From Sulfitobacter sp. M05 (GTDB lineage: Bacteria; Pseudomonadota; Alphaproteobacteria; Rhodobacterales; Rhodobacteraceae): 64,000 bases of DNA. The notes beneath the pieces are model-generated. The model saw only the letters and a program-made list of their open reading frames with translations, had not been told where the DNA came from and made no database searches. The translations under genes and the position numbers were made by a program. The stretch's first letter is position 1. Each line of letters starts with the position of its first letter. The stretch lies in assembly GCF_029285175.1 (NCBI RefSeq), contig NZ_JABEDH010000001.1:496001-560000 (forward strand), written 5' to 3'. Of this stretch, positions 56,999 to 64,000 are shown one piece after another.

Positions 56999-58492
56999 TT
57001 ACTTTTCCTTTCCGTTAAAGATCGTGGCCGCGCTGGTGCGGGTCTGAGTGCTGAGGTCTTCTACCCAAATACGCAGATCGGTGCGATCCGTCGAGGCCGC
57101 TGCGTCCTTGCGCCGCGCGGTGACATAGACCCGTTGCAACAGGGTTTGGTTGGCCGGGACTTCGACGCTCAACGTTTCAGTGCCTTCCAATCCGATGCGC
57201 AGGGTCTCTTCGGAGGTCAATGACAGGTGGAACAAACGGTCATCACCTGATTTGTTGCGTAGGCGCACGTCATAAATGTTGCGGATCGAACCATCGCTTT
57301 GCATCACATAGGTCGGGTTACGTACCGGCGAAACGGTCAGTTCGATGTCGGACCGGATGAACAGCGCAAAGACCAACCCTGCGCCAATGATGGACCACAA
57401 CGCAGTATAGAGAATCGTGCGGGGTTTCAGAATATGCTGCCAGATCGGACGCGGTTTCCACGTGGCGCGCTCGGGTGATTCCGGGGGCGGGGGCACGTCT
57501 TCAAGGGCAAGATAGTCGATCAACCCGCGCGGCTTGCCGATCTTGTCCATGATGTCATCGCAAGCGTCGATACACAGGGCACAGGTAATACATTCCATCT
57601 GCTGGCCGTCGCGGATGTCGATGCCCATCGGGCAGACGTTGACGCAGGCCATACAGTCGATGCAATCGCCGCTGCCTTGGTCCGCTTCGGGCAGGTTGGC
57701 AAAGTCATAAACAGTTGCGGCCTGTGCGGCAGCAGCGGCCTTGGCCCCTTTTTTGTGCTTGCCACGTGGTTCGCCGCGCCATTTGCGATAACCGACGGTC
57801 AGGGTGCCTTCGTCCATCATCGCCGCCTGAATGCGGGGCCATGGGCACATATAGATGCACACCTGTTCGCGCATGAAGCCGCCAAAGATAAAGGTCGTCG
57901 CGGTCAGAACGGCAATGGACATATAGGCGACGGCGGGGGCATTCAGCGTGACCAGATTGACCGCAAGGGTCGGCGCATCGGTAAAGTAAAAGACCCAAGC
58001 ACCGCCGGTGGCGACGGAAATTGCCAGCCAGACGACCCATTTGGTCAGCCTGAGCCGCCATTTCTTGAAGTTCCATTTGGATTTATGCAGCCGCAGCTGC
58101 GCGTTGCGGTCGCCTTCGACCCAGCGCTCCACCAGCAGGAACAGGTCGGTCCAGACGGTCTGAGGGCAGGTATAGCCGCACCAGACCCGTCCAAGGGCCG
58201 AGGTGAACAGGAACAACCCCAGCCCGGCCATGATCAACAGGCCCGCGACGAAATAGAATTCATGCGGCCAGATTTCGATCCAGAAGAAGAAGAAACGCCG
58301 GTGTTCGAGGTCGGACAGTACCGCCTGATTGGGCAAGTTCGGGCCACGGTCCCAGCGGACCCAGGGCAGCAGGTAGTAGATGCCAAGGGTCAGCCCCATG
58401 ATCCACCATTTGAAACTACGGAAAAAGCCGGTGACACGGCGCGGAAAAATTGGCTCACGCGCGGCGTAGAGGGAAGGCGGGGTATCGGCCAT
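56999..58492 (-). CDS. ccoG: Cytochrome c oxidase accessory protein CcoG (FixG)
   Basis: A 497-residue membrane protein with about five helices, a CGYTCPQTVWTDLF motif, and two 4Fe-4S motifs (CIDCMACVNVCPMGID and CITCALCIDACDDIMD). CcoG is reported as a cupric reductase used for cbb3 oxidase copper supply. ATG at 58492 was chosen; the frame extends to 58564, over the FNR box at 58551-58564. It is the first gene of ccoGHIS. Confidence 0.95.
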   Translation of the reverse strand: MADTPPSLYAAREPIFPRRVTGFFRSFKWWIMGLTLGIYYLLPWVRWDRGPNLPNQAVLSDLEHRRFFFFWIEIWPHEFYFVAGLLIMAGLGLFLFTSALGRVWCGYTCPQTVWTDLFLLVERWVEGDRNAQLRLHKSKWNFKKWRLRLTKWVVWLAISVATGGAWVFYFTDAPTLAVNLVTLNAPAVAYMSIAVLTATTFIFGGFMREQVCIYMCPWPRIQAAMMDEGTLTVGYRKWRGEPRGKHKKGAKAAAAAQAATVYDFANLPEADQGSGDCIDCMACVNVCPMGIDIRDGQQMECITCALCIDACDDIMDKIGKPRGLIDYLALEDVPPPPESPERATWKPRPIWQHILKPRTILYTALWSIIGAGLVFALFIRSDIELTVSPVRNPTYVMQSDGSIRNIYDVRLRNKSGDDRLFHLSLTSEETLRIGLEGTETLSVEVPANQTLLQRVYVTARRKDAAASTDRTDLRIWVEDLSTQTRTSAATIFNGKEK

Positions 58493-58550
58493 CACAGGCT
58501 CCTGTCTGGTGTCGCTGTGCCGTATATGCAGACCGCGGCAGGCAGCGGCA

Positions 58551-58564
58551 TTGATCTGGGTCAA
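58551..58564. promoter_or_regulatory. FNR box before ccoG
   Basis: TTGATCTGGGTCAA, which matches the FNR consensus TTGAT-N4-ATCAA except for one base in the right half. It lies 59 bases before the ccoG start and after the terminator of ccoNOQP, so ccoGHIS has its own promoter. The related box before ccoN differs by one base. Confidence 0.7.
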
Positions 58565-58583
58565 CCAAATTGGATTTTGGCAA

Positions 58584-58606
58584 AAGGGGCGCTCACTGCG
58601 CCCCTT
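58584..58606 (-). terminator. Terminator between ccoP and ccoG
   Basis: AAGGGGCGC and GCGCCCCTT pair perfectly around TCACT. On the minus strand the right arm is followed by TTTTG. It ends the ccoNOQP transcript about 45 bases after the ccoP stop. Confidence 0.75.
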
Positions 58607-58650
58607 CCTTTTTCGTCAACGTTACCAACCCTTTAAAGGGGGCAGGGGTG

Positions 58651-59544
58651 CTAGTTACTGGGGGTGTCGGCTTCACCGCCGCCCAGTTGATAGACATATG
58701 CCGCAACCGCCTGCACCTGCGCCTCGGTCAGGCGTGTCCCCCATGGTGGCATAACGCCAAAGCGGGAATAGGTGATGGTCTGGGTCAGGCTTTCACGATC
58801 CCCGCCATAAAGCCAGATGGCATCGGTCAGGTTCGGCGCACCTTGTTCGCGGTCCCCGGTACCTGCGTCACCGTGGCAGGCACTGCAATTGTCGGCAAAC
58901 AAGGGTTCACCGGCGCTGGCCAGTGAGGCGTCATATTCCTCGTCAGCCAGTTGGCGGACATATTCGACCAGTGCGGGAATTTCGCCGTCTTCCAACAGTT
59001 CGCCAAAGGCGGGCATCTCGGAATAACGGGCATCTTCGTCGGAATCGTTACGGATACCGTGGCGCACCGTATAGGCGATAGAGGCATGATCGCCGCCCCA
59101 CAGCCAATCGTCGTCCAGCAGGTTGGGATACCCTTTGGCACCGGCAGCACCGGACCCGTGGCACTGTGAACAGTTGTTGCGGAATACCGCGGCCCCGGAG
59201 GATACCGCATATCGGTTCAGTTCGACATCATCCGCCAGCGTGCTGAGGTCCGCAGATGCCAGTTGTGCATCACGGGCGGCACTTGCCTCGCGGAAGGAAT
59301 CGATGTCGCGGGCAACTTCACCGCGTGTCGAAAACCCCAGCAATCCGGGTGTGGCTTTGCTGATCATTGGCCAGGCTGGATAGGCAATCACATATCCGAT
59401 GCCCCAGATGATGGTCAGATACAGGGCCCAGAGCCACCAACGGGGCAGGGGGTTATTCAGTTCTTCGATGCCGTCCCAGACGTGACCGGTGGTTTCGGTG
59501 CCGGTTACTTCGTCGACGGGTTTCTTATCGGTTGGGTCGCTCAT
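58651..59544 (-). CDS. ccoP: cbb3 oxidase subunit CcoP (dihaem c-type)
   Basis: A 297-residue dihaem cytochrome subunit of cbb3 oxidase. An N-terminal membrane helix (LWALYLTIIWGIGYVIAYP) precedes two haem c motifs, CSQCHG and CSACHG, each followed by a Met ligand region. It takes electrons from the bc1 complex or soluble cytochromes. ATG at 59544 overlaps the ccoQ stop (ATGA). Confidence 0.96.
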   Translation of the reverse strand: MSDPTDKKPVDEVTGTETTGHVWDGIEELNNPLPRWWLWALYLTIIWGIGYVIAYPAWPMISKATPGLLGFSTRGEVARDIDSFREASAARDAQLASADLSTLADDVELNRYAVSSGAAVFRNNCSQCHGSGAAGAKGYPNLLDDDWLWGGDHASIAYTVRHGIRNDSDEDARYSEMPAFGELLEDGEIPALVEYVRQLADEEYDASLASAGEPLFADNCSACHGDAGTGDREQGAPNLTDAIWLYGGDRESLTQTITYSRFGVMPPWGTRLTEAQVQAVAAYVYQLGGGEADTPSN

Positions 59545-59729
59545 GACGGGTCTCCGTTCTTGAGGCTATCGGGCGATTGTTCGTTACGAAACGGGATGTT
59601 GGCCGTGTCGCTATGGGTGGCTTTGCTGCCCGGGCGAAAGGCCCAGAGGACGACACCCAGAAAGAACAGTGTCATCGCCAAAAGCATCCAGCTGTCTGCG
59701 AACTCGCGCATCCATGAATAGGTTTCCAT
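59541..59729 (-). CDS. ccoQ: cbb3 oxidase subunit CcoQ
   Basis: A 62-residue single-helix membrane protein (SWMLLAMTLFFLGVVLWAFRPGSK) of the CcoQ/FixQ type, which stabilises the cbb3 complex. The sequence RPGSK after the helix and a polar C-terminal tail are typical. ATG at 59729 was chosen; the frame is open to 59816 in the ccoO end. Its stop overlaps the ccoP start. Confidence 0.9.
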   Translation of the reverse strand: METYSWMREFADSWMLLAMTLFFLGVVLWAFRPGSKATHSDTANIPFRNEQSPDSLKNGDPS

Positions 59730-59739
59730 GCGAATTCTC

Positions 59740-60498
59740 CTACCGGCTTGCGTCAGGGGTGAAGGTCGAGAAATCAACCAGCGTGCCCAGCATCTGCAAG
59801 TAAGCGACCATCGCATCCATTTCGGTCAGCCCGGGCTGGCCGTCAAAGTTGCTGACATTCGCGGTTTCGCCATAGCGTTCGATCAACCCGTCATAGTCGC
59901 TGTCGGGATCGGCCTGTGCCTTAAAGTCGGCGCGGGCGTTTTCGACCATCTCGTCTGTGTAAGGCACACCAACTGCGCGGTGGGTCTTGATCAGGTCTTC
60001 GACGTATTTGCCGTCAATCGGGGTTTTCGCCAGAAAGGCGTATTTCGGCATGATCGATTCCGGCACAACGGATTGTGGATCGGACAGGTGATCCACATGC
60101 CATGTGTCAGAGTAGCGGCCCCCGACACGTGCCACATCGGGACCAGTGCGTTTTGACCCCCACTGATGTGGGTGGTCATACATGCTTTCTGCCGCCAGGG
60201 AGTAGTGACCATAACGGTCAACCTCGTCACGCATGGGGCGGATCATCTGGCTGTGACAGACATAGCAGCCCTCGCGCACATAGATCTCGCGGCCGGTCAG
60301 TTCCAGCGGGGTGTAGGGGCGCATACCCTCTACATCCTCAATGGTGTTCTCAAGGTAGAACAGTGGCGCAATCTCCACGATCCCACCAATCGAGACCACA
60401 ACCAGCGACAAAACCATCAGCAAGGTTGCTGAGCGTTCGATCATGGCGTGTTTGGCAAGGAAGCCCTTTTGCGGGGATGTGTTTTCGTTATCAGACAT
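59740..60498 (-). CDS. ccoO: cbb3 oxidase subunit CcoO (monohaem c-type)
   Basis: A 252-residue monohaem cytochrome c subunit of cbb3 oxidase. A membrane anchor lies near residues 20-40 ([20 protein letters not shown]), and the haem motif is [12 protein letters not shown]. The middle [15 protein letters not shown] and the end [12 protein letters not shown] are conserved. ATG at 60498 begins the standard start ([12 protein letters not shown]). It is followed by ccoQ 11 bases on. Confidence 0.95.
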   Translation of the reverse strand: MSDNENTSPQKGFLAKHAMIERSATLLMVLSLVVVSIGGIVEIAPLFYLENTIEDVEGMRPYTPLELTGREIYVREGCYVCHSQMIRPMRDEVDRYGHYSLAAESMYDHPHQWGSKRTGPDVARVGGRYSDTWHVDHLSDPQSVVPESIMPKYAFLAKTPIDGKYVEDLIKTHRAVGVPYTDEMVENARADFKAQADPDSDYDGLIERYGETANVSNFDGQPGLTEMDAMVAYLQMLGTLVDFSTFTPDASR

Positions 60499-60508
60499 TT
60501 GTTTTTCC

Positions 60509-62113
60509 TTACTCAGCAGGCACACCGACGGGGGCAACAACACGGCTCCCGCCTCGGATGGTCATCCACAGGTTCCATACCATGATCAGCGCACCACTCA
60601 GGTACATGACCCCGCCAAGGCCGCGGACGATGTACATCGGGAACTTGGCTGCAACGGTGTCAGCAAAGGAGTTCACAAGGAAACCCTGTGCGTCGACTTC
60701 ACGCCACATCAAACCTTCCATGATGCCGGTGACCCACATGCTTGCGGCATAAAGAACGATGCCGATGGTGGCCAACCAGAAGTGCCAGTTGATTGCAGAC
60801 ATGGAGTACATTTGCGCACGCCCCCAGAGTTTAGGTGTCAGGAAGTAGAGTGCGGCAAAGGTGATCATGCCGTTCCAGCCCAGAACACCGGAGTGAACGT
60901 GGCCAATGGTCCAGTCGGTGTAATGCGACAGGGAGTTGACCGCGCGAATGGACATCATCGGGCCTTCAAAGGTCGACATGCCATAGAAGGCGAGGCTGAT
61001 CACCATCATCCGGATGATCGGATCGGTACGCAACTTGTCCCATGCGCCATTCAGCGTCATCAGGCCATTGATCATACCACCCCAGCTTGGCATCCAAAGA
61101 ATGATCGAGAACACCATGCCAAGGGTCGCGGCCCAGTCGGGCAGGGCGGTGTAGTGCAGGTGGTGTGGACCCGCCCAGATATACAGGAAGATCAGCGCCC
61201 AGAAGTGGATGATGGACAGTTTGTAGGAAAACACCGGACGTTCGGCCTGCTTTGGCACGAAGTAGTACATCATGCCCAAAAAGCCCGCCGTCAGGAAGAA
61301 GCCAACGGCGTTATGCCCGTACCACCACTGTGTCATGGCGTCTTGCACGCCCGAGAACAGCTGGATCGAGTTTGACCCCCAGATGGAAACCGGCAGGGAC
61401 AGGTTGTTGATCAGGTGCAGCATCGCCACGGTGACGATGAAGGCCAGGAAGAACCAGTTGGCCACATAGATGTGCTTTTCGCGGCGTTTGATCAGCGTGC
61501 CCATGTAGATCACCAGATAGGCAACCCAGATGATGGTCAGCCAAATGTCCACATACCATTCTGGTTCGGCGTATTCTTTCGACTGGGTCGAGCCCAGAAC
61601 ATAGCCGGTTGCAGCCAGAACGATAAACAGCTGGTAGCCCCAGAAGACGAACCAGCGCAGGTTGCCGCCCCAAAGACGCGTACCGCAGGTGCGCTGTACG
61701 ACGTAGAAAGAGGACATGATCAGGGCGTTGCCGCCAAATGCAAAAATCACCGCAGAGGTGTGCAGGGGACGCAGCCGGCCGAAGTTGGCATAGGGTTGGG
61801 CCCATTCGAAATTCAGAACCGGAAAGGCCAGCTGAAAGGCGATGAACGTGCCAACAAGGAAACCGACAACACCCCAGAAGGTGGTGGCGATGACACCGGC
61901 GCGGATCACGTCATCCATATACCCGTTGGCATCGGTTTGCGGACGTGGATCTTCGTCAGTGTTCCGCAACACCCAGATGAACATCCCGCCAGCGATGACC
62001 ATGATCAGGAACGCATGTACCTGATAGGCCACATCGCGGCCCCAACTGGCGGCTATTGCGGCAAAAAGCGTAATCCCCGCCAGCAGGATTAGCTTGAAAT
62101 AGTCAGATGTCAT
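60509..62113 (-). CDS. ccoN: cbb3 oxidase catalytic subunit CcoN
   Basis: A 534-residue twelve-helix subunit holding haem b, haem b3 and CuB, where oxygen is reduced. His ligands stand in [46 protein letters not shown] and [14 protein letters not shown]. Start: ATG at 62113 was chosen because it begins close to the first helix and follows AGAGGGG; an ATG at 62164 and one at 62185 are alternatives. An FNR box precedes it. The gene heads ccoNOQP. Confidence 0.96.
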   Translation of the reverse strand: MTSDYFKLILLAGITLFAAIAASWGRDVAYQVHAFLIMVIAGGMFIWVLRNTDEDPRPQTDANGYMDDVIRAGVIATTFWGVVGFLVGTFIAFQLAFPVLNFEWAQPYANFGRLRPLHTSAVIFAFGGNALIMSSFYVVQRTCGTRLWGGNLRWFVFWGYQLFIVLAATGYVLGSTQSKEYAEPEWYVDIWLTIIWVAYLVIYMGTLIKRREKHIYVANWFFLAFIVTVAMLHLINNLSLPVSIWGSNSIQLFSGVQDAMTQWWYGHNAVGFFLTAGFLGMMYYFVPKQAERPVFSYKLSIIHFWALIFLYIWAGPHHLHYTALPDWAATLGMVFSIILWMPSWGGMINGLMTLNGAWDKLRTDPIIRMMVISLAFYGMSTFEGPMMSIRAVNSLSHYTDWTIGHVHSGVLGWNGMITFAALYFLTPKLWGRAQMYSMSAINWHFWLATIGIVLYAASMWVTGIMEGLMWREVDAQGFLVNSFADTVAAKFPMYIVRGLGGVMYLSGALIMVWNLWMTIRGGSRVVAPVGVPAE

Positions 62114-62203
62114 AATGGTGCCCCTCTTTTCACCCTCGGCCATAACCAGAGCCGGGGTGTTCATACCTATTGTGCCTTTTCCCAAGGACGGGTGCAGCGG
62201 TCT

Positions 62204-62217
62204 TTGATCTGAGTCAA
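62204..62217. promoter_or_regulatory. FNR box before ccoN
   Basis: TTGATCTGAGTCAA, close to TTGAT-N4-ATCAA and nearly identical to the ccoG box (TTGATCTGGGTCAA). It is about 90 bases upstream of ccoN, in the gap to the divergent uspA gene. Confidence 0.75.
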
Positions 62218-62235
62218 TGTCTATAGGGTTTTTGC

Positions 62236-62249
62236 TTGGTCAAGGTCAA
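62236..62249. promoter_or_regulatory. FNR-like box before uspA
   Basis: TTGGTCAAGGTCAA has the TTG-N8-CAA frame of FNR boxes with one mismatch in each half. It is about 60 bases before the uspA start (62308), on the uspA side of the divergent region. Confidence 0.5.
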
Positions 62250-62307
62250 AGACATTGGCGTCGTATCGCAGCAATCTAGGATGGAACCGGAAGCAGGAGG
62301 ACACTCT

Positions 62308-63150
62308 ATGTCTATTCAGACCGTCACAACGATTCTTACCGATATTGATCAGGCCCCAGCACAGCTTGAGGCGGCCATTGGCACGGCACGGGCGCTGGAT
62401 GCGCATTTGCATGTTCTGGCCCTTGCCAGCGGGTTGGTGGATCAGGCCGCCATGATGGGTGCAGCGCTTGATCCCATTCCTGTAAGCCTTGGCGTTGAGG
62501 ACAGTCTGGCCCGGGCTAAAGAGTTAGGGGAGCTGGCGACCACGCAGCTGTCTGCAGAAGATATTCGTTGGCATGTTGAAACCGCCGTCGGCAGCGGTGC
62601 CAGCAATGCCACGGAAATCGCCCGGCACACCCGTTTCAGCGATCTGGTGGTGCAGCACCGTCTGAGTGGTCCTGCGGATCAGGACCGCACCCGCCGGCTG
62701 GCCGAGACTGTGTTGTTTGAATCCGGGGTGCCGCTGTTGCTGCTTCCGGACGCCACGCAGATTGCCGCCCCGCCCAGCAAGGTTCTTGTGTCATGGGACG
62801 AAAGCGATACGGCCCTGCGTGCCGTTCGTCAGGCGATGCCTTTGTTGACCAAAGCCACTTATGTGCATGTGGTGATGGTTGATCCGCCAAAAGATGCGCC
62901 GGACCGTTCCGACCCCGGCGGGGCCTTAGCGCAATACCTATCGCGACAGGGTATCAAATGTGAACTTTCGGTTTGTAATCAAAACGATGGGAGTATTTCG
63001 TCCACCCTGGAGCGGCGCGCAACCGAATTGGGCTGCGGCATGATCGTGATGGGGGCCTACGGTCATTCCCGCCTGCGTGAGGCCATTTTCGGCGGCACCA
63101 CCCGGAATATCCTAGCGAACGCCACCTTGCCCGTTTTCATGGCGCATTAG
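62308..63150 (+). CDS. uspA: Universal stress protein
   Basis: A 280-residue double-domain universal stress protein. The second domain has the ATP-binding signature GAYGHSRLREAIFGGTTRN and a strand TLPVFMAH; the first lacks the full motif. Such proteins help cells survive stress and are often controlled by FNR-type regulators near cbb3 genes. ATG at 62308 follows GCAGGAGG. It is divergent from ccoN and convergent with the fnrL-type gene. The precise ligand or function is unknown. Confidence 0.88.
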   Translation: MSIQTVTTILTDIDQAPAQLEAAIGTARALDAHLHVLALASGLVDQAAMMGAALDPIPVSLGVEDSLARAKELGELATTQLSAEDIRWHVETAVGSGASNATEIARHTRFSDLVVQHRLSGPADQDRTRRLAETVLFESGVPLLLLPDATQIAAPPSKVLVSWDESDTALRAVRQAMPLLTKATYVHVVMVDPPKDAPDRSDPGGALAQYLSRQGIKCELSVCNQNDGSISSTLERRATELGCGMIVMGAYGHSRLREAIFGGTTRNILANATLPVFMAH

Positions 63151-63174
63151 GAGCAGCCTCGGGATCAAGCGGGT

Positions 63175-63202
63175 TTTCGAAAGAAGGGGAGGTCTTTCGA
63201 AA
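63175..63202. repeat. Inverted repeat between uspA and the fnrL-type gene
   Basis: TTTCGAAAG and CTTTCGAAA (9 bp) flank ten bases. It lies in the gap between convergent genes and may act as a terminator, but has no T-run. Confidence 0.4.
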
Positions 63203-63258
63203 TGCCGGGGCGGGGGAGTCGCAAGGGCGATTGCCCCGTCCATTGGCGGGGGCATACA

Positions 63259-63282
63259 GCGTTTCGAGTAAAACTTGAATCA
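63259..63282. repeat. 24-nt motif shared with 11579-11602
   Basis: GCGTTTC(G/A)AGTAAAAC(T/G)TGAATCA in both places, differing at two positions. The two halves are imperfect inverted repeats. At 11579 the motif is the left part of repeat A; here it stands alone in the uspA-fnrL gap. Its role is unknown. Confidence 0.6.
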
Positions 63283-63370
63283 AACGTTTTGGAATAGAGG
63301 CCCTATTCTTGCGCAGAGGTTTCCGACCAACGAAAAATCTCACAAACTGGCGGGTCGAAATTGGCGGGCC

Positions 63371-64000
63371 CTAGTACAGCATCCCGCCATCAGTATCGTC
63401 GCCGGTTTCGGCCATGAGCACGGTCAGATCGGGGATGGTAATGGTGCGACTGCCGGTCATTCCGATCACGCCGTCTTTGCGCAGTGCGGTCATTTGACGG
63501 CTAACGGTTTCGATGGTCAGGCCCAGATATTCGCCCATCGCCTCGCGTGACATCGGCATTTCAAACGACAACCCGTCACCAATTTTCTGAAGATGCAGCG
63601 ACGCTGTCCGCCGCCCGATCAGCGACAATAAACAGCTGATCTTTTCGCGGGCGGTCTTGCGGCCCAACAGCATCATCCATTCGCGTGCCACTTCCAGCTC
63701 GTCGAGCGACATTACCAACAATCGCTGCCCGATATGGGGGGTGACATCGATCAGCGCCTCAAAGGGTTTGCGCCGGAAGCAGCACAGGGTGACGTCCTGA
63801 ATCGCCTCTACATCATAGCTTACATGGTCACGCCCAGGCCTGCCGATAAAGTCGGAGGGCAGCAAAAGGCCCAGCATCTGGATGCGACCGTCGGGCAGGG
63901 TCCGCGACAGTTTGGCTGCCCCCGTCACCACAGACGCTACAAAGTGCATTTCGTCGCCCTGAAACATGATCTGCTGGCCGGCATCAAAGCTACGGTAGTA
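63371..64000 (-). CDS. fnrL: FnrL-type Crp/Fnr regulator, 3' part
   Basis: The C-terminal 209 residues of a Crp/Fnr-family protein; the 5' end is outside the window, open from base 64000. The cyclic-nucleotide-like domain (DAGQQIMFQGDEMHFVASVV, LLPSDFIGRPG) is followed by a helix-turn-helix at MSREAMGEYLGLTIETVSRQMTALRKDG, whose ETVSR recognition helix suits TTGAT half sites. The N-terminal cysteines for the iron-sulfur cluster are not visible. The position beside ccoN and the FNR boxes found nearby make FnrL the natural call. Confidence 0.88.
   Translation of the reverse strand, partial: YYRSFDAGQQIMFQGDEMHFVASVVTGAAKLSRTLPDGRIQMLGLLLPSDFIGRPGRDHVSYDVEAIQDVTLCCFRRKPFEALIDVTPHIGQRLLVMSLDELEVAREWMMLLGRKTAREKISCLLSLIGRRTASLHLQKIGDGLSFEMPMSREAMGEYLGLTIETVSRQMTALRKDGVIGMTGSRTITIPDLTVLMAETGDDTDGGMLY

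Overview
The window reads as chromosomal DNA of a marine Roseobacter-group alphaproteobacterium (Rhodobacteraceae sensu lato). This is an inference from gene content: a heterotetrameric sarcosine oxidase operon, a DddP-type DMSP lyase, the cbb3 oxidase cluster ccoNOQP-ccoGHIS-hemN beside an FnrL-type regulator, and the order yajC-secD-secF-ccmABCDG. Coding density is high and I see no prophage, insertion sequence, integrase or CRISPR array. The largest gap without a gene is about 270 bases (40392-40663); it holds copies of two dispersed repeats.

Layout. 1-4601: soxB (3' part), soxD, soxA and soxG on the plus strand, with a small opposite-strand gene between soxB and soxD. 4713-7223: two diverged tandem secreted proteins, sodB, and a small protein coupled to a host-attachment protein. 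7448-12131: LOG-family protein, LysM envelope protein, ATM1-type ABC exporter, DUF302 protein. 12220-17342: RND pump and its adaptor. 17573-21247: YfgM-like protein, BamB-like lipoprotein and Der GTPase. 21307-24994: TspO-like membrane protein, serS and a membrane pentapeptide-repeat protein. 25144-31304: protein export (yajC, secD, secF) leading into cytochrome c maturation (ccmABCDG). 31370-34945: SDR enzyme and aconitase.

35181-41878: DUF1223 protein, lipid A-type acyltransferase, FliG-like protein, secreted TPR protein, a 53-residue secreted Cys-motif protein, purB, and a hydrolase-OsmC fusion. 42049-45427: PLP trans-sulfuration enzyme, dddP and a DUF3445 protein. 45476-49191: glyoxalase-superfamily protein, lytic transglycosylase, small membrane protein, and glnB-glnA. 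49365-52727: NAD(P)HX repair enzyme, degenerate Hint protein, tRNA-Leu(UAG), and a mini PAS/MCP protein. 52796-64000: hemN, ccoSIHG, ccoPQON, a universal stress protein and the 3' part of an fnrL-type gene.

How it fits together. The right end is a micro-oxic respiration block: cbb3 oxidase subunits, their copper and redox assembly factors, anaerobic haem synthesis and the FNR-type regulator, with FNR-box sequences before ccoN, ccoG and hemN and a weaker one before the stress protein. The Sec/Ccm block supplies export and haem attachment for such cytochromes. Sarcosine oxidase, DddP and the DUF3445 protein point to use of methylated osmolytes.

The least explained feature is dispersed repeats at gene 3' ends. 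Family A is a roughly 100-nt hairpin element or its 31-nt end; three copies end on the TAA stop of a gene. Family B is a 32-nt sequence found twice, each a few bases after a stop codon. A third, 24-nt motif occurs twice.
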